Below are positions 1-9,767 of a stretch of DNA of 64,000 bases, piece after piece. The notes beneath the pieces were generated by a model. That model saw nothing but the letters and a program-made list of their open reading frames with translations, did no database searches and was not told the DNA's origin. The stretch is taken from NCBI GenBank assembly GCA_004519485.1, contig CP038130.1, forward strand, positions 682,001 through 746,000, in the 5' to 3' direction. The first letter of the stretch is position 1. Each line of letters begins with the position of its first letter. This stretch comes from Nannochloropsis oceanica. Lineage: Eukaryota > Sar > Eustigmatophyceae > Eustigmatales > Monodopsidaceae. The position numbers and the translations under genes were made by a program.

Positions 1-1250
1 AAGCCCTCCCTCCTACCCACCCCAAGGGGTGTATGTCGGCATGTCTGCCATGGCCATAAGGTCGTCCACAATGCAATCATTTGTCTGATTTATTTATGAC
101 ATCGTTCTTCAGTGTGTATTCTTTCAGTATGAGGTGTTTAGCTTGATTTGAGGCTTAGACATTGCACGGCAGGTAGGCCTGCAAGGGGACAGGTCGGCAC
201 TTGCACCAGCGCTTCGGTCACCTCCCAGCCACCTCGGTGGACCCATCCATCAACCAAATTCATTCATTTCTTTGCAGTCTCTGATTTTTAAATTCATGAG
301 GAACCCCAGCTTGAGTGCGGTCTCATAAAACCGTTCACTTCCTGACTTATTCACAAATATGTCAATAGTCCCTCCCGCCCGGAGGATGCCCATATTTGGC
401 ATTCCCCACTTCCGGCAGGATACATTTACCTTTTCTCACCACACGCGCACGCATCTCACACAGGCACCTATATGCTGGCATGGTGGGAGCAGATACTTTT
501 CAGTAAGTGGTACGCGCGTTATGCTTGTCTTTGTTCGCAACCTTCGGGCTCAGGCCAGTGCCTTTTTTCGCTCTCTATATTTCCTGACCCCTTCTTTCTA
601 CCGCCCCAAGTTTGTTGTTGTGTTCCTATATTTCACAGTGCTCTTTTTCCATCCGCCTTTACCCATTGCCGCTTACAGACGTGCTTTTTATGGCTATCAC
701 GGCCCCGTTTTTCTACTACACCGTCAAGACAGCCCGGCCACTCTTCCAATTTGTTAAGTATCAGTTGATGTGTGGGTAAGCTAAGGAACTGCTGATGCTT
801 GTCAGATTTTATTCTCTTTAAGTCTCAAGGTTCATACGAGCATGAAAATGGTGGTGTTATGTACAGGATTCAAAATTTAGTGCGCTCGGGGGAACAGGCA
901 AGAAGCACGCATTGGGAAAAGAAGGAAAATTTCACTTAATAAAGGGAAAATCGGTATCGGTAATCGTAACTAGTAATAAGTGGTAAAAAATTGATGAAGA
1001 ACCCACAGTAGTTACAGATGTACTTTGCTTGATGCAATGGAAAAGAACAACCAATTTATCCCAATACTTGTAGCATTATTGAGTCTTTTGTACGCAATTC
1101 TCAATAGATATGTATTGTAAGTAAATCTGTAGCTAGTCCCCTTGAAAAGATTTAAAACTTACTACAACGATAGGTACGGCGGAAGGTTTATCGCGCACCA
1201 ATCAAGTGTTCTTATCCCCCGAAAGACGGCCTGCTTCCCTAGCAAGCATG
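1..1250. other. Gene-poor left edge
   Basis: No gene could be supported here. The open frames present are short, lack recognisable domains and are composed of low-information sequence. The stretch 900-1170 is AT-rich and looks like ordinary intergenic DNA. Confidence 0.5.
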
Positions 1251-1254
1251 TACT

Positions 1255-2345
1255 CCCTCCACCCTTCCCTGCTAACCTCAAAATCGTTCCCAATAATGGG
1301 CATTAGCTGGCCGTGGTGGTGGGTCGTCATACAGGATGTCCGGCGTGCGGTTAAAGGCACTGCCGCCATGATGTAGACCCATCAACTTATTGGTGTGCAT
1401 GCAGGTAATAATTGCAGAATTGCTTCACGGGCAAACCATACATCGCCTCTACGGGGCTCTTGCATTATATTCCGAAGCTCACCCTTGGCGGTAAAATTGC
1501 GATGTCGGTTCTCCTTCACATACCATAGGTCTTTCGAGCGAAATGACGGCGGCACTGGCAAATAAGGACTCGTCCGCTATAGAGGTGTGCCTCATGCTAT
1601 ACAGTAATCCTTTTACCTCTGGCGTGCTGACCAACTTCTCCAGCATCGAGCGGTGAAAGACGTGCCACAGGGAGCAGCCCACCATTCGTGCCATCTTCAT
1701 CCGCGCCCGGTATTACCGTTCGTCTCATTTTGGCGCAGATTAAATGCGATGACGAATTTATGCGCTCCCTTCTCGGGCAGTACATAGGTTTGGCGGAACT
1801 CAATTGGCACTGTCGTGGCGGAACTCACTGATATTATAGTGGCTGCGGATCCAGCTCATGCTAACGGTGCCACACGCCGCAGGGACCTCCGCTGTCGCAA
1901 GGTAGGGTTTAAAATACTCGGTGACAGCGTCGACGACGGGAATGTCACTGCCTGAAAGATTGAAAAATAGCCCCACTTCCGACGTGCCGACTGGTGGTTG
2001 AGCCGGAGCCAAAGAAGGACCTCAGTGTAAACGAGCGTCATGTCTCACCACAAGCTGTAGATGGACGCAGTTTCCTCCAGGTGGACGCGGTCCCAGACCA
2101 AGACCGTGGTGAATTAAAGAGTTGTGGCAGCAATGATGGCAAGGATGTCCTTTCGTCGTTGAGAATCCTTAGCTTTCTCTGCCTCAGCCTCAGCAACAGC
2201 AGCAGCTGCATCAGCAGAACCAGCTGCAGGAAGAGAGGCGTTCTTCTCCTCCACGTGCTTGTCGAGGTGAGTGATGAAATGATGATCTTCGGAGAAGAGG
2301 GCTTGCCACTGGGCCTCAAATTTGGAGACGTCATCGTGTAGCATC
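1255..2345 (-). pseudogene. Decayed GT14 / xylosyltransferase-like glycosyltransferase gene
   Basis: Read on the minus strand, separate short frames give, in the right order, the landmarks of the Core-2/I-branching (GT14, Branch) family: LFSEDHHFITHLDKH near 2300-2250 (the family has an 'iHvD' element here), LLWLRLN near 2020, FNLSGSDIPVVDA near 1970-1930 (the family 'inLSGSDyPl' motif), CSLWHVFHRSMLEKL near 1675-1630 (the 'GS.WfvLsR.mvE' element) and HTSIADESLF near 1595-1565 (the 'T..pDEtff' element), then more family-like sequence to about 1260. These pieces lie in different frames with no plausible splice sites between them. For example, KWGYF and FNLSGSD join only by a frame change in a T-run near 1970, and a stop follows near 1800. 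I infer a broken host gene, or a gene with assembly errors. The alanine-rich frame at 2530-2718 may be its N-terminal part but is not convincing. The family call rests on remembered motifs. Confidence 0.5.
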
Positions 2346-3750
2346 AGCCCAAAGACGATAGTAGATGCCTAATTCTCCTCTTCCTCCTTATCCATGCTGC
2401 TCTTTTCGACGGCCCGAGGCACCATAGTCGATCTCTGCGCCGCATGCTGCCGGTTCTTGTGAAATGTCACAAGAATCTGTTTGTCCACGGCCGACCAAGG
2501 CCCTAAGGACGTCCACGTGTCTGGCACAGTCACAAGGTTGGACGATCTGCTGTTGCTGCTGGTGCTGCCGCTGCTGCTGCTGCTTCGAAGACTACTGATG
2601 CTGCTCTGGTAGGACTGGGCAAGAGCACCTCTCCATCATCTAGCCAAACAAGAAAAAATGGCAGCTTGGCCTTGTAATAGTCGAGACTGTCGTCGCCATG
2701 TGTCTTTGCTTGTTTCAAAAGCCGGAAATTGAGGGGTTTTGGCGGGGCCTAAGCGTACATACCCATCATTCTTTTGTCTGGGAAAAGGGTGGAGAGTAAA
2801 GAAAAATATTGTATAAGCGATCGGAAAAAAAAGATCAGAGATAGATCGGAAAGGGGGTCATAGTCTTTGAGTCTGAGTGCGTGTAGAGACTCTAAAGTAC
2901 CTTCACAACTCCAGATAAAAATATGGAGAAGGAAGGGGCTCTACAAAGAAAGCGTCCAGACACGCACCTACACCGCACACTGTGTAATCTCGGACTCTAG
3001 TCAGTAGTTACTCGTCGAGCGTCTGGCATCGAAGTTCTTGTGTGCCCCGCCCACAAATACAGCCGTCATTGTCGAGCTCCAGGCCACCGTGTCGGCAACA
3101 GGCTTCTTCCGATGGCGAGAACCTCCAGCTTCGGAGCCGCCATGGGGGAAACAGTCGGCAAATTTACGTCCCTCAAGACCTCATCAATAATGATGACCTG
3201 CTCGCTCGTTGCCCGGGCTGTGGTTCTTGTTGCTGCACTCCTCAACATGTCTGAGGATCAGGATGACGACACAGGCGAAGTAGACCCCAATGCTCTGTCC
3301 ATGATTTCCAAGGGCTGCTTATTTCGTAAGGTATACGAGACGCTGCACAGTTCAATTATGGCGACGGCATAGAGGCCTCGTGGGTGAAGTTGACGGCAGT
3401 AAAGGCCCAAGTGTCGAATCGAAGACGCGGCCCCCAGTAGGTCAAGCGTCATTCTTACTCGTCTAATTGGTTGAAATTGGTTGTGCTCGTCACGGGGCAG
3501 GCCTGCGTGAGCGTGGCATGGTTTATGTAGAGCTGGTTAGACGATCGTCGTAGGGCACCGATACAAATGTCTTCGTGTGTGTGGATGAGCCGCGCGATGC
3601 GTCGGCCAAAAACTCGTCCTGTGATCGCTATTACTCTTCATTCTTTTTTCCTTTACTAAGTTTGATATCATCAAATATGTCACAGATGACTCCCAGAAGA
3701 TTGACCAACCTTCGGGGGTACCAAAAATTCTTCGCGTAGTCAAATTTCAA
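2346..3750. other. Intergenic, nothing firm
   Basis: A CTG-type trinucleotide run lies at about 2548-2585. Two short minus-strand frames (3066-3248 and 3258-3452) look mildly protein-like but have no start context, splice sites or domain I recognise. The stretch next to 3755 presumably holds the promoter of the aminotransferase gene. Confidence 0.4.
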
Positions 3751-3754
3751 CTTC

Positions 3755-5383
3755 ATGGACCCAAAATCGGCGCACACACACACATTTCCCAACCAAACTC
3801 GCCCGACACAGTCGGTATACCTACAAGAGGCCAACGAACTGCAGCTAAATAACCTTGCCCATCTATCTCCCCATTCCCCCTTCTTTTTTTGTCCAGCCTC
3901 GTTGCCGGCGAGCAAGATGATGTCCTCCTCCGCCTTCTGGCGGACGACCAAGGCCTCCGCCCGGGCTGCCATAGCGCTTCCCATCCACAGACGATGTGCA
4001 CGTACTTCTCTGGCCACGTCGACCCGCATGACGGAGCCGCCGTTTGAGGCAGCCACGGCCGCTGACCAAGACGCGATGGCGGCCTTTTGGATGCCCTTCA
4101 CCTCGAACAAAACCTTTAAGCAGTCCCCGCGCATCTTGACCAAGGCCAAGGGCATGCACTACTGGACTGACGAGGGCCAAAAGGTCCTAGATGGTACGGC
4201 CGGGCTGTGGTGCGTCAACGCAGGTCATTGTCACGAGCACATTGTGGGCGCCATCCAGAAGCAAGCGGCCGCGATGGACTTCGCCCCGACATTCAACATG
4301 GGCCATCCTTTGGCCTTTGAGTACGCGCACCGCCTCTGCAATGAGCTCATGCCGGGCAGGGGTCTGGATCAGGTCTTCTTTACCATGTGCGGATCCACGT
4401 CGGTGGACACAGCATTGAAGATTGCATTAGCCTACCACAAGGCCCGCGGGGAAGGTGGGCGATACCGGCTGATAGGCAGGGAACGCGCATATCACGGTGT
4501 GGGCTTTGGTGGCATTTCCGTGGGTGGCATGGTGCCGAACCGGCGGACGTTTGGCCCCATGCTGCCTGGGGTGGACCATTTACGCACCACTTACGACCGT
4601 GAGCATCAGGCGTTCTCGAAGGGGCAGCCGGAGTGGGGAGCGCATTTGGCAGAGGATTTGGAACGTTTGGTAGGGCTGCATGATTCTTCGACGATTGCCG
4701 CTGTGATTGTGGAGCCCGTTTCTGGATCGGCGGGCGTGCTCGTGCCACCTCATGGGTACTTGAAGCGACTGCGCGAGATTTGTGATACCCATGGGATTTT
4801 GCTAATTTTTGACGAGGTCATCACTGCCTTCGGTAGGTTGGGAAAAGGGATGGGCGCCGAGTACTTTGGCGTAGTGCCCGACATGGTGACGTGTGCGAAG
4901 GGCTTGACCAATGCAGCAGTCCCGGCAGGGGCGACCTTCGTTCAGAAGCATGTGTATGATGCATTCATGGATACGGCAAAGGCCCCGGGAATGATTGAGC
5001 TCTTCCACGGTTACACCTACTCGGGGCACCCTCTGGCGATGGCCGCTGGTCTTGCCACTTTGGATGTGTACCAACAGGAAGGGTTATTTGAACGGTCTGC
5101 ATTGATGGCACCGTATTGGGAGGATGCATTGCATGCATTGAAGGGGCATCCGAATGTCATTGACATTCGGAATCTTGGGCTCATGGGCGCTGTGGAATTG
5201 GCCCCGCGGCCAGGTAAGCCGGGTCAGCGGGCCTTCCAAATCTTCACTACGGCTTTAAATAAGGGCGTGATGGTGCGTGTGACGGGTGATACCATTGCGT
5301 TGTCTCCGCCTCTCATCATTGAGAAGAGTCAGGTTGACCAGATTGTCGGCACCTTGAGCCAGACGCTGCATGAGGTTGCGTAA
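3755..5383 (+). CDS. Beta-alanine:pyruvate (omega-amino acid) aminotransferase, mitochondrial
   Basis: Class III PLP-dependent aminotransferase, expected to transfer the amino group of beta-alanine or a related omega-amino acid to pyruvate. The frame is intronless and 542 codons long. The likelier start is the tandem ATG at 3917/3920, because residues before it are low-complexity while those after it (MMSSSAFWRTTKASARAA) form a Ser/Arg-rich mitochondrial presequence; the protein would then have 488 residues. The PLP lysine is in TCAKGLTNAAVPAG (codon 4898-4900) and the cofactor-binding Asp is in IFDEVITAFGRLG about 30 residues before. Other class III blocks are VEPVSGSAGVL and the late YSGHPLA. 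The reading around the lysine resembles the proteobacterial omega-amino acid:pyruvate enzymes more than animal AGXT2 or ornithine aminotransferases. Mitochondrial location and exact substrate are inferred. Confidence 0.9.
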   Translation: MDPKSAHTHTFPNQTRPTQSVYLQEANELQLNNLAHLSPHSPFFFCPASLPASKMMSSSAFWRTTKASARAAIALPIHRRCARTSLATSTRMTEPPFEAATAADQDAMAAFWMPFTSNKTFKQSPRILTKAKGMHYWTDEGQKVLDGTAGLWCVNAGHCHEHIVGAIQKQAAAMDFAPTFNMGHPLAFEYAHRLCNELMPGRGLDQVFFTMCGSTSVDTALKIALAYHKARGEGGRYRLIGRERAYHGVGFGGISVGGMVPNRRTFGPMLPGVDHLRTTYDREHQAFSKGQPEWGAHLAEDLERLVGLHDSSTIAAVIVEPVSGSAGVLVPPHGYLKRLREICDTHGILLIFDEVITAFGRLGKGMGAEYFGVVPDMVTCAKGLTNAAVPAGATFVQKHVYDAFMDTAKAPGMIELFHGYTYSGHPLAMAAGLATLDVYQQEGLFERSALMAPYWEDALHALKGHPNVIDIRNLGLMGAVELAPRPGKPGQRAFQIFTTALNKGVMVRVTGDTIALSPPLIIEKSQVDQIVGTLSQTLHEVA

Positions 5384-5431
5384 GAAAGAATGTTGATGAC
5401 GAAGGAGAACGGAAAGATGGAGTGAGTTTGT

Positions 5432-5583
5432 AAATAAGGAGCCGAGACATTCAAAGACAAAGAAATAAGATACGAAGTTCTGAGAGGGACGAGATAAGAA
5501 CGATTTTTAAATAAGGAGCTGAGACATTCAAAGACAAAGAATATACGAAGTTCTGAGAGGGACGAGATAAGAACGATTTTTAA
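5432..5583. repeat. Two-copy tandem repeat, about 77 bp
   Basis: Two adjacent near-identical copies begin with aaataaggag at 5432 and 5509. The second copy has a C/T difference and is a few bases shorter around its middle. It lies in the 3' flank of the aminotransferase gene, between two convergent genes, so it probably falls in a 3' UTR or terminator region. Confidence 0.9.
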
Positions 5584-5633
5584 AACTTTTTATTGTGCTT
5601 TGTTTTACTTTTAACCTCATTCCATATTGTTTT

Positions 5634-6515
5634 CTATTCGAACACTTGTTCACCATTGCCGCTCTCTTCCTCCCCCTCCGCATCGCCCTCTCCCTCCACA
5701 TAATCTCGCGGCTCCCGTGGCTCTAAGTCCTCCCCATACTGCAACGCCATGTCAGCCTGCGCCAAAATCGCGTCCCAGCTATCCTCCTCGTTTGGGTCCA
5801 AAGGCAAAAAACCAACCAAGGTATAGTCATCGACCACGGAGGCAATCATTCTTGTCAACGGCTGCAGACGTACATGCATAGCCAAATGACCCATCCGTGC
5901 CACCATAGCCGCAGAATCCATCTCCAGTATTTGTTCCAGCTCCTCCTTACCAACAAGGTCTGCCTTGGAAATAACATTCACTTGAGGTATCTCTAGAGCA
6001 ATCATGGTCGAGAGACAAAGCAGCGCACCCGCCACAAATTTACTCGGGTCCATCATAAAATGCGCATCGATCAAATAAATCCCACAGACAGCAAAGCCCA
6101 GCGGGCCTTTGACGAGAAATTCCACCAGATTTTTCATAACAGGAATGTGCGAATACAGCTCAACCTGGCCCGGGCAATCAAAGACCAAATAATCATCCTC
6201 CGCAAACAACCCCAGCCGCTCCTCCAGCCATTCCAAATTTTCCAACAAGTATTCCATGCAATACACTAATGCACCGTTTGGCCCCAAATCCATCATTTCC
6301 ATGACGTCGTCTACAGTAATGAGCTCCCGTACGTCTACTTCTGGTGTCGAGTAGGCGAAGGGCCCCTCGGCCGCCGGGTCAAGATTAATGACGTGCACGG
6401 CGCGACGCTGAGCCCCAGGTCCCTGCTGGGCAGTGCTATGTTCTTGTAAAAGCTTGCAGTATGTGGACTTGCCTACACCGGCGGGCCCCATGACGAGTTG
6501 GCAACATCGAGGCAT
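5634..6515 (-). CDS. GPN3: GPN-loop GTPase 3
   Basis: GPN-family GTPases work as dimers in nuclear import and assembly of RNA polymerases, mainly Pol II. The protein reads MPRCCQLVMGPAGVGKST at its start, giving the P-loop. DCPGQ is the G3 motif, LGPNGALV carries the defining Gly-Pro-Asn loop, and SKADLVG is the G4 motif. An acidic tail ends the protein. At 293 residues it is close to the usual GPN3 length. I start it at 6515, because family members begin with MPR.QLVMGPAG; an in-frame ATG at 6533 would add six residues. The gene is intronless and converges with the aminotransferase gene. GPN2 is the nearest alternative, but the opening sequence and length favour GPN3. Confidence 0.92.
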   Translation of the reverse strand: MPRCCQLVMGPAGVGKSTYCKLLQEHSTAQQGPGAQRRAVHVINLDPAAEGPFAYSTPEVDVRELITVDDVMEMMDLGPNGALVYCMEYLLENLEWLEERLGLFAEDDYLVFDCPGQVELYSHIPVMKNLVEFLVKGPLGFAVCGIYLIDAHFMMDPSKFVAGALLCLSTMIALEIPQVNVISKADLVGKEELEQILEMDSAAMVARMGHLAMHVRLQPLTRMIASVVDDYTLVGFLPLDPNEEDSWDAILAQADMALQYGEDLEPREPRDYVEGEGDAEGEEESGNGEQVFE

Positions 6516-6533
6516 GGTGGATGTTGCCTGCAA

Positions 6534-7117
6534 GCGGGAGCAGGAGACTAAAAAATCCTATTTGACGGAAAACCTATCACAGTAAATGGGATAACACACC
6601 GTTCTTGATCGTGAACACGCTTATAAGGCTATGTGAGGGTAGCAGCACCATGGTACGCCCTGCCATTATTTTTTGGGGTTTTGATAGGGCGTTAGATAGT
6701 GTCCCCTGAGAAGGCTGGGGAATCTCGGATAGTAGGGCAGCTAGACGACACAAATCGACGGCAAAAAAAGCCCGCAAATGTACAGGTACCAGTGTTGCCC
6801 GTGTGATAGAAGATCAAGGCATGATCATGCGGGCAGAGAAGGAGCCAGAAACTGACCTCTTCTTGAAAAATTGTCCACGAAAGAGTCTCGATGTCGATAC
6901 AACCCTTTCGCAAATATAAGAAATCACAATTGCCACCAAAAATGTTAACCCTACCTGTATACTGTATACTTTCCTTTGTTACTAAAATTGGGTGGTTCTC
7001 TTGAGTCGTATGTATTGTGGTGAGGGATAACATGGCAACTTAAAGGCATAAAAAAGAGGATTTGCACTTGGGGTAGAAAATATAGATAGTATTGGTCACC
7101 CCGAACGTTGATCAACT
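6534..7117. other. Intergenic between GPN3 and the tRNA island
   Basis: Only short minus-strand frames without domains or splice support occur here. The stretch next to 6534 should hold the GPN3 promoter. Confidence 0.4.
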
Positions 7118-7254
7118 GCACCAATAGTCTAGTGGTAGGATTGAACCTTCCCAAGGTTTAGGCCCGGGTTCCTTGCGATATGATTTCCGTCACCAATCGA
7201 GCGATTTGGTTGTGCTCAGATTGTCGTAAGCCTGTGCGATTCCCGGTTGGTGCA
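7118..7254 (+). tRNA. tRNA-Gly(CCC) interrupted by 66 bases in the T-loop
   Basis: The 5' exon 7118-7170 gives acceptor GCACCAA, a D-arm with the box A sequence TAGTCTAGTGG, an anticodon stem GAACC/GGTTT with loop TTCCCAA (anticodon CCC at 7150-7152), a four-base variable loop, T-stem strand CCGGG and the first T-loop bases TT. The 3' exon, from 7237, gives CGATT, T-stem strand CCCGG, acceptor TTGGTGC and discriminator A at 7254. All stems pair when the intervening 66 bases are removed (7171-7236, or 7172-7237 because a C is shared). A T-run at 7261-7269 is a good Pol III terminator. Eukaryotic tRNA introns normally sit after position 37; here the break is at 55/56 or 56/57 and splits box B. 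The insert can form a helix between 7172-7177 and 7225-7230 and an inner hairpin around 7193-7210. The alternative is a tRNA gene killed by an insertion. Confidence 0.8.
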
Positions 7255-7260
7255 TATTTC

Positions 7261-7269
7261 TTTTTTTTT
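7261..7269 (+). terminator. Pol III terminator of tRNA-Gly
   Basis: An uninterrupted T-run starts seven bases after the discriminator base of tRNA-Gly(CCC). This is the usual RNA polymerase III stop signal and supports the view that the 3' exon is transcribed together with the 5' exon. Confidence 0.75.
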
Positions 7270-7480
7270 CTCGCTTGCGATCTCACGACGTATCTTCACC
7301 CAAACACATGTGTTAATCTCTATTCCCTTTACATCAAAGACAGAGGTTCTATCGCCCGTTTACTCGTGAGACGAATAGTGACAGGAGTATAAATTTGCCT
7401 GTCCGCGACTTTTATTCGCCCACGTCCACGAGCACTTTTTACAATCGTGAGAGTACAAAGCCCCCAAGCGTCCGTAACGA

Positions 7481-7715
7481 GCCTCAGCAACGAAATTAGA
7501 AGAGTTGAGGGGCCAGCCAGCAATCAGTTATTAATGCCGTTTTAATTTGATGATTAATCAGCCTCAGCAACGAAATTAGAAGAGTTGAGGGGCCAGCCAG
7601 CAATCAGTTACTAATGCCGTTTTAATTTGATGATTAATCAGCCTCAGCAACGAAATTAGAAGAGTTGAGGGGCCAGCCAGCAATCAGTTACTAATGCCGT
7701 TTTAATTTGATGATT
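7481..7715. repeat. Three-copy 80-bp tandem repeat
   Basis: Units start with gcctcagcaa at 7481, 7561 and 7641. The first two are exactly 80 bp; the third stops at about 7715. Copy 1 differs from copies 2 and 3 by one base (T versus C at the position equivalent to 7531). Units 1 and 2 end in the perfect palindrome tgattaatca (7551-7560, 7631-7640). Each unit also carries an inverted pair CCTCA/TGAGG. The array lies between two tRNA genes, and its near identity implies recent duplication or homogenisation. Confidence 0.95.
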
Positions 7716-7763
7716 GAAGGAGACCATTAAAACTATCCTGAAGTGACTAATATGGACATCTGT

Positions 7764-7844
7764 GTCAGCATGGCCGAGCGGTTAAGGCGATCGACTAGAA
7801 ATCGATTGTGTTCTCACTCACAGGTTCAAATCCTGTTGCTGACG
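7764..7844 (+). tRNA. tRNA-Ser(AGA)
   Basis: Acceptor GTCAGCA pairs with TGCTGAC. The D-arm starts TGGCCGAGCGGTTAAGG, typical of tRNA-Ser. The anticodon stem ATCGA/TCGAT encloses loop CTAGAAA with anticodon AGA at 7797-7799. A long variable arm follows, then T-stem ACAGG/CCTGT with loop TTCAAAT, and discriminator G at 7844. Eight T residues at 7854-7861 form the Pol III terminator. There is no intron. Confidence 0.96.
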
Positions 7845-7922
7845 ATTACTATATTTTTTTTGATTTTGTCTCAAGTTCCTCTAAGTACCGCAACGCGTAT
7901 CAAAACGCTATTCAATAGCTGC

Positions 7923-7956
7923 TGTCGTCTAGAAGCTAATTGTGTTCTCACTCACG
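7923..7956 (+). pseudogene. tRNA-Ser fragment
   Basis: About 80 bp after tRNA-Ser(AGA), the sequence attgtgttctcactcac (7938-7954) repeats its anticodon-stem/variable-arm segment exactly, and the bases before it (gtctagaagcta) resemble its anticodon loop. The acceptor, D and T arms are absent. It looks like a partial duplication of the neighbouring tRNA gene. Confidence 0.7.
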
Positions 7957-9767
7957 AGGTGTGAGAGTTTATTCATCATGATTTCAAATGCCTTGGGTGG
8001 ATAAAGAATTTTCTCCCTATCCTCCCCTCACACCAGACTGATACGGGCCGCGAGTTTGATATCAAGGTCGACCTCCTCCTGAACAAGGAAGATAAGATGA
8101 TTTTATTGATATCAACAGGGGAAACGACGAGGGCATCTACAGTCCAGAGACGATCAACCTAACTACCGCGTGAAAACCTTGCTGATGCCGCAAGGGGGAG
8201 GACAAAGAGAGTAGGGGCATGCTCCAGTATAGTGGACGCATGGAGTGATGATATTGTCGATGAAGTGATAAAACGGGTGGACTGGCCCGCTTTGGCAACA
8301 TCGCCTTGGAACTGCCAGCGCAGCTGCAGAAAATGACTTACATCGGGGATAAAAGTGCTCTCGCACACACGTCGGAAAATCCCTCTTTAAATGGCAATTA
8401 CGTTACATCCTTTGACCCTTGCATAGAATGGGGCCACGCGCATATGTATGATTAGAATGCGCCATGTGGAACCACATAATGACAAAAAACAATCAGAACT
8501 ATTTGGTCGTCAATTACAATTGGTTGCCAGGCCGACCGATAGCGACCAGATATTTGGAACATTTGCTTGATTACCCAGCATTTTCAGGGCAATTTTATGT
8601 GGTATTTACTTTCAATGACAGATCCAAATAGATATAGTTATCCACTCCACCAATTGTCCAACTAATTAGCCCCAACATTTCCAAATAGCTGTCGGAGGCC
8701 CAATATTTGTCCGACGGGGGCTCTCGCATTCAAAAATACAGAACATAAGATAAGGAAATGCGTAACTAGATATTTAAAGTTTTAAACTCGTCTCCTTCAA
8801 TGCTTTTGGTGGCTTTTGGCTCCATTCTTTATTGTGGTCACTAGCAGACCGGCGCCGGCCCATCTTCCCCGAGGCTGTTTCTCTCGCTTTCGCCAACCAT
8901 CTCCAGTTAGAAAATCAAAAGTATGGTTATTAATTCCAAATTAATGGGTTCCACATGCACAAGGGCAGTTGAACTGTTGGTATGAATCTTGATGGCTCCC
9001 CTTTCCACACCGACAGACCCCCTAAATCTTTGGATGGGTAGTTGGTCCGCGCGCCGCCCCAATATGGTCCAAAATCAAAACGAGGATTCCCGTGCAGCAA
9101 CTTAAATATCACAAATGCTGACCAAAGCACCACGATAAATGCGAGCTTAGCATAATAATAATCACATATATACATGTTCCGGTGGTCTTAGGTACTTTTT
9201 AAATGGGGAGAAAATGTCGGAAGCAAAAAAGTGACACCAGTGCGTGCGTCTGTTTTTCCGATGGGTTGTACATGCGCCCTCGACAAGGCAGGCGCTATCC
9301 GAAAGTCCTGGAAAATCCCATCTGCTTTATCGTCAACAACCCACGTATAAGGCCTTCGATGTAAGCCAAGCAGAAACACAGCATGGTATGAAATCTGGCC
9401 AGCATGTTAGATATTGTAAGCACATCCCGCCTCAATTCCGAACGAGTCCCGGACCCCAAGGGAAGTACAAACTTTGACTCCTCCTCCCTTCTTGTCAAAA
9501 AATATTGTGACGAGATTTTGGGGATATTCTGGATAAGGCTTGCATACTAGGGCCTTGGGTTCATGCTACTCCAGGCCATTTGTCGCAAGTTGAACAACAG
9601 CTGCTACACTACCATGGTAGTGGTTCACAAGTTGCAGTAGAATGCCTTCCCCTCCTCCCAAGAGCCTAGACAAGCGTGCGTGCCACGCGGCTGTTTCATT
9701 TGCACCCACCGACACACATCCCTCCCGACAACTACCCACACACCGCGCCACACACTCACACACCCAC
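7957..9767. other. Intergenic, nothing firm
   Basis: A frame at about 8040-8160 (+) reads protein-like for some 40 codons (DTGREFDIKVDLLLNKEDK) but has no start, domain or splice support; it may be a gene remnant. The rest is unremarkable. Confidence 0.35.

Noticed and set aside
359-768. Frames of 98-132 codons with an ASAFF string
   Set aside because: The string lies far from the start, there is no signal peptide before it, and the composition is not protein-like.
7118-7254. A permuted tRNA gene as explanation for the split tRNA-Gly
   Set aside because: The halves are in normal 5' to 3' order, with acceptor strands at the outer ends and a terminator after the 3' half; an intron or insertion explains it.
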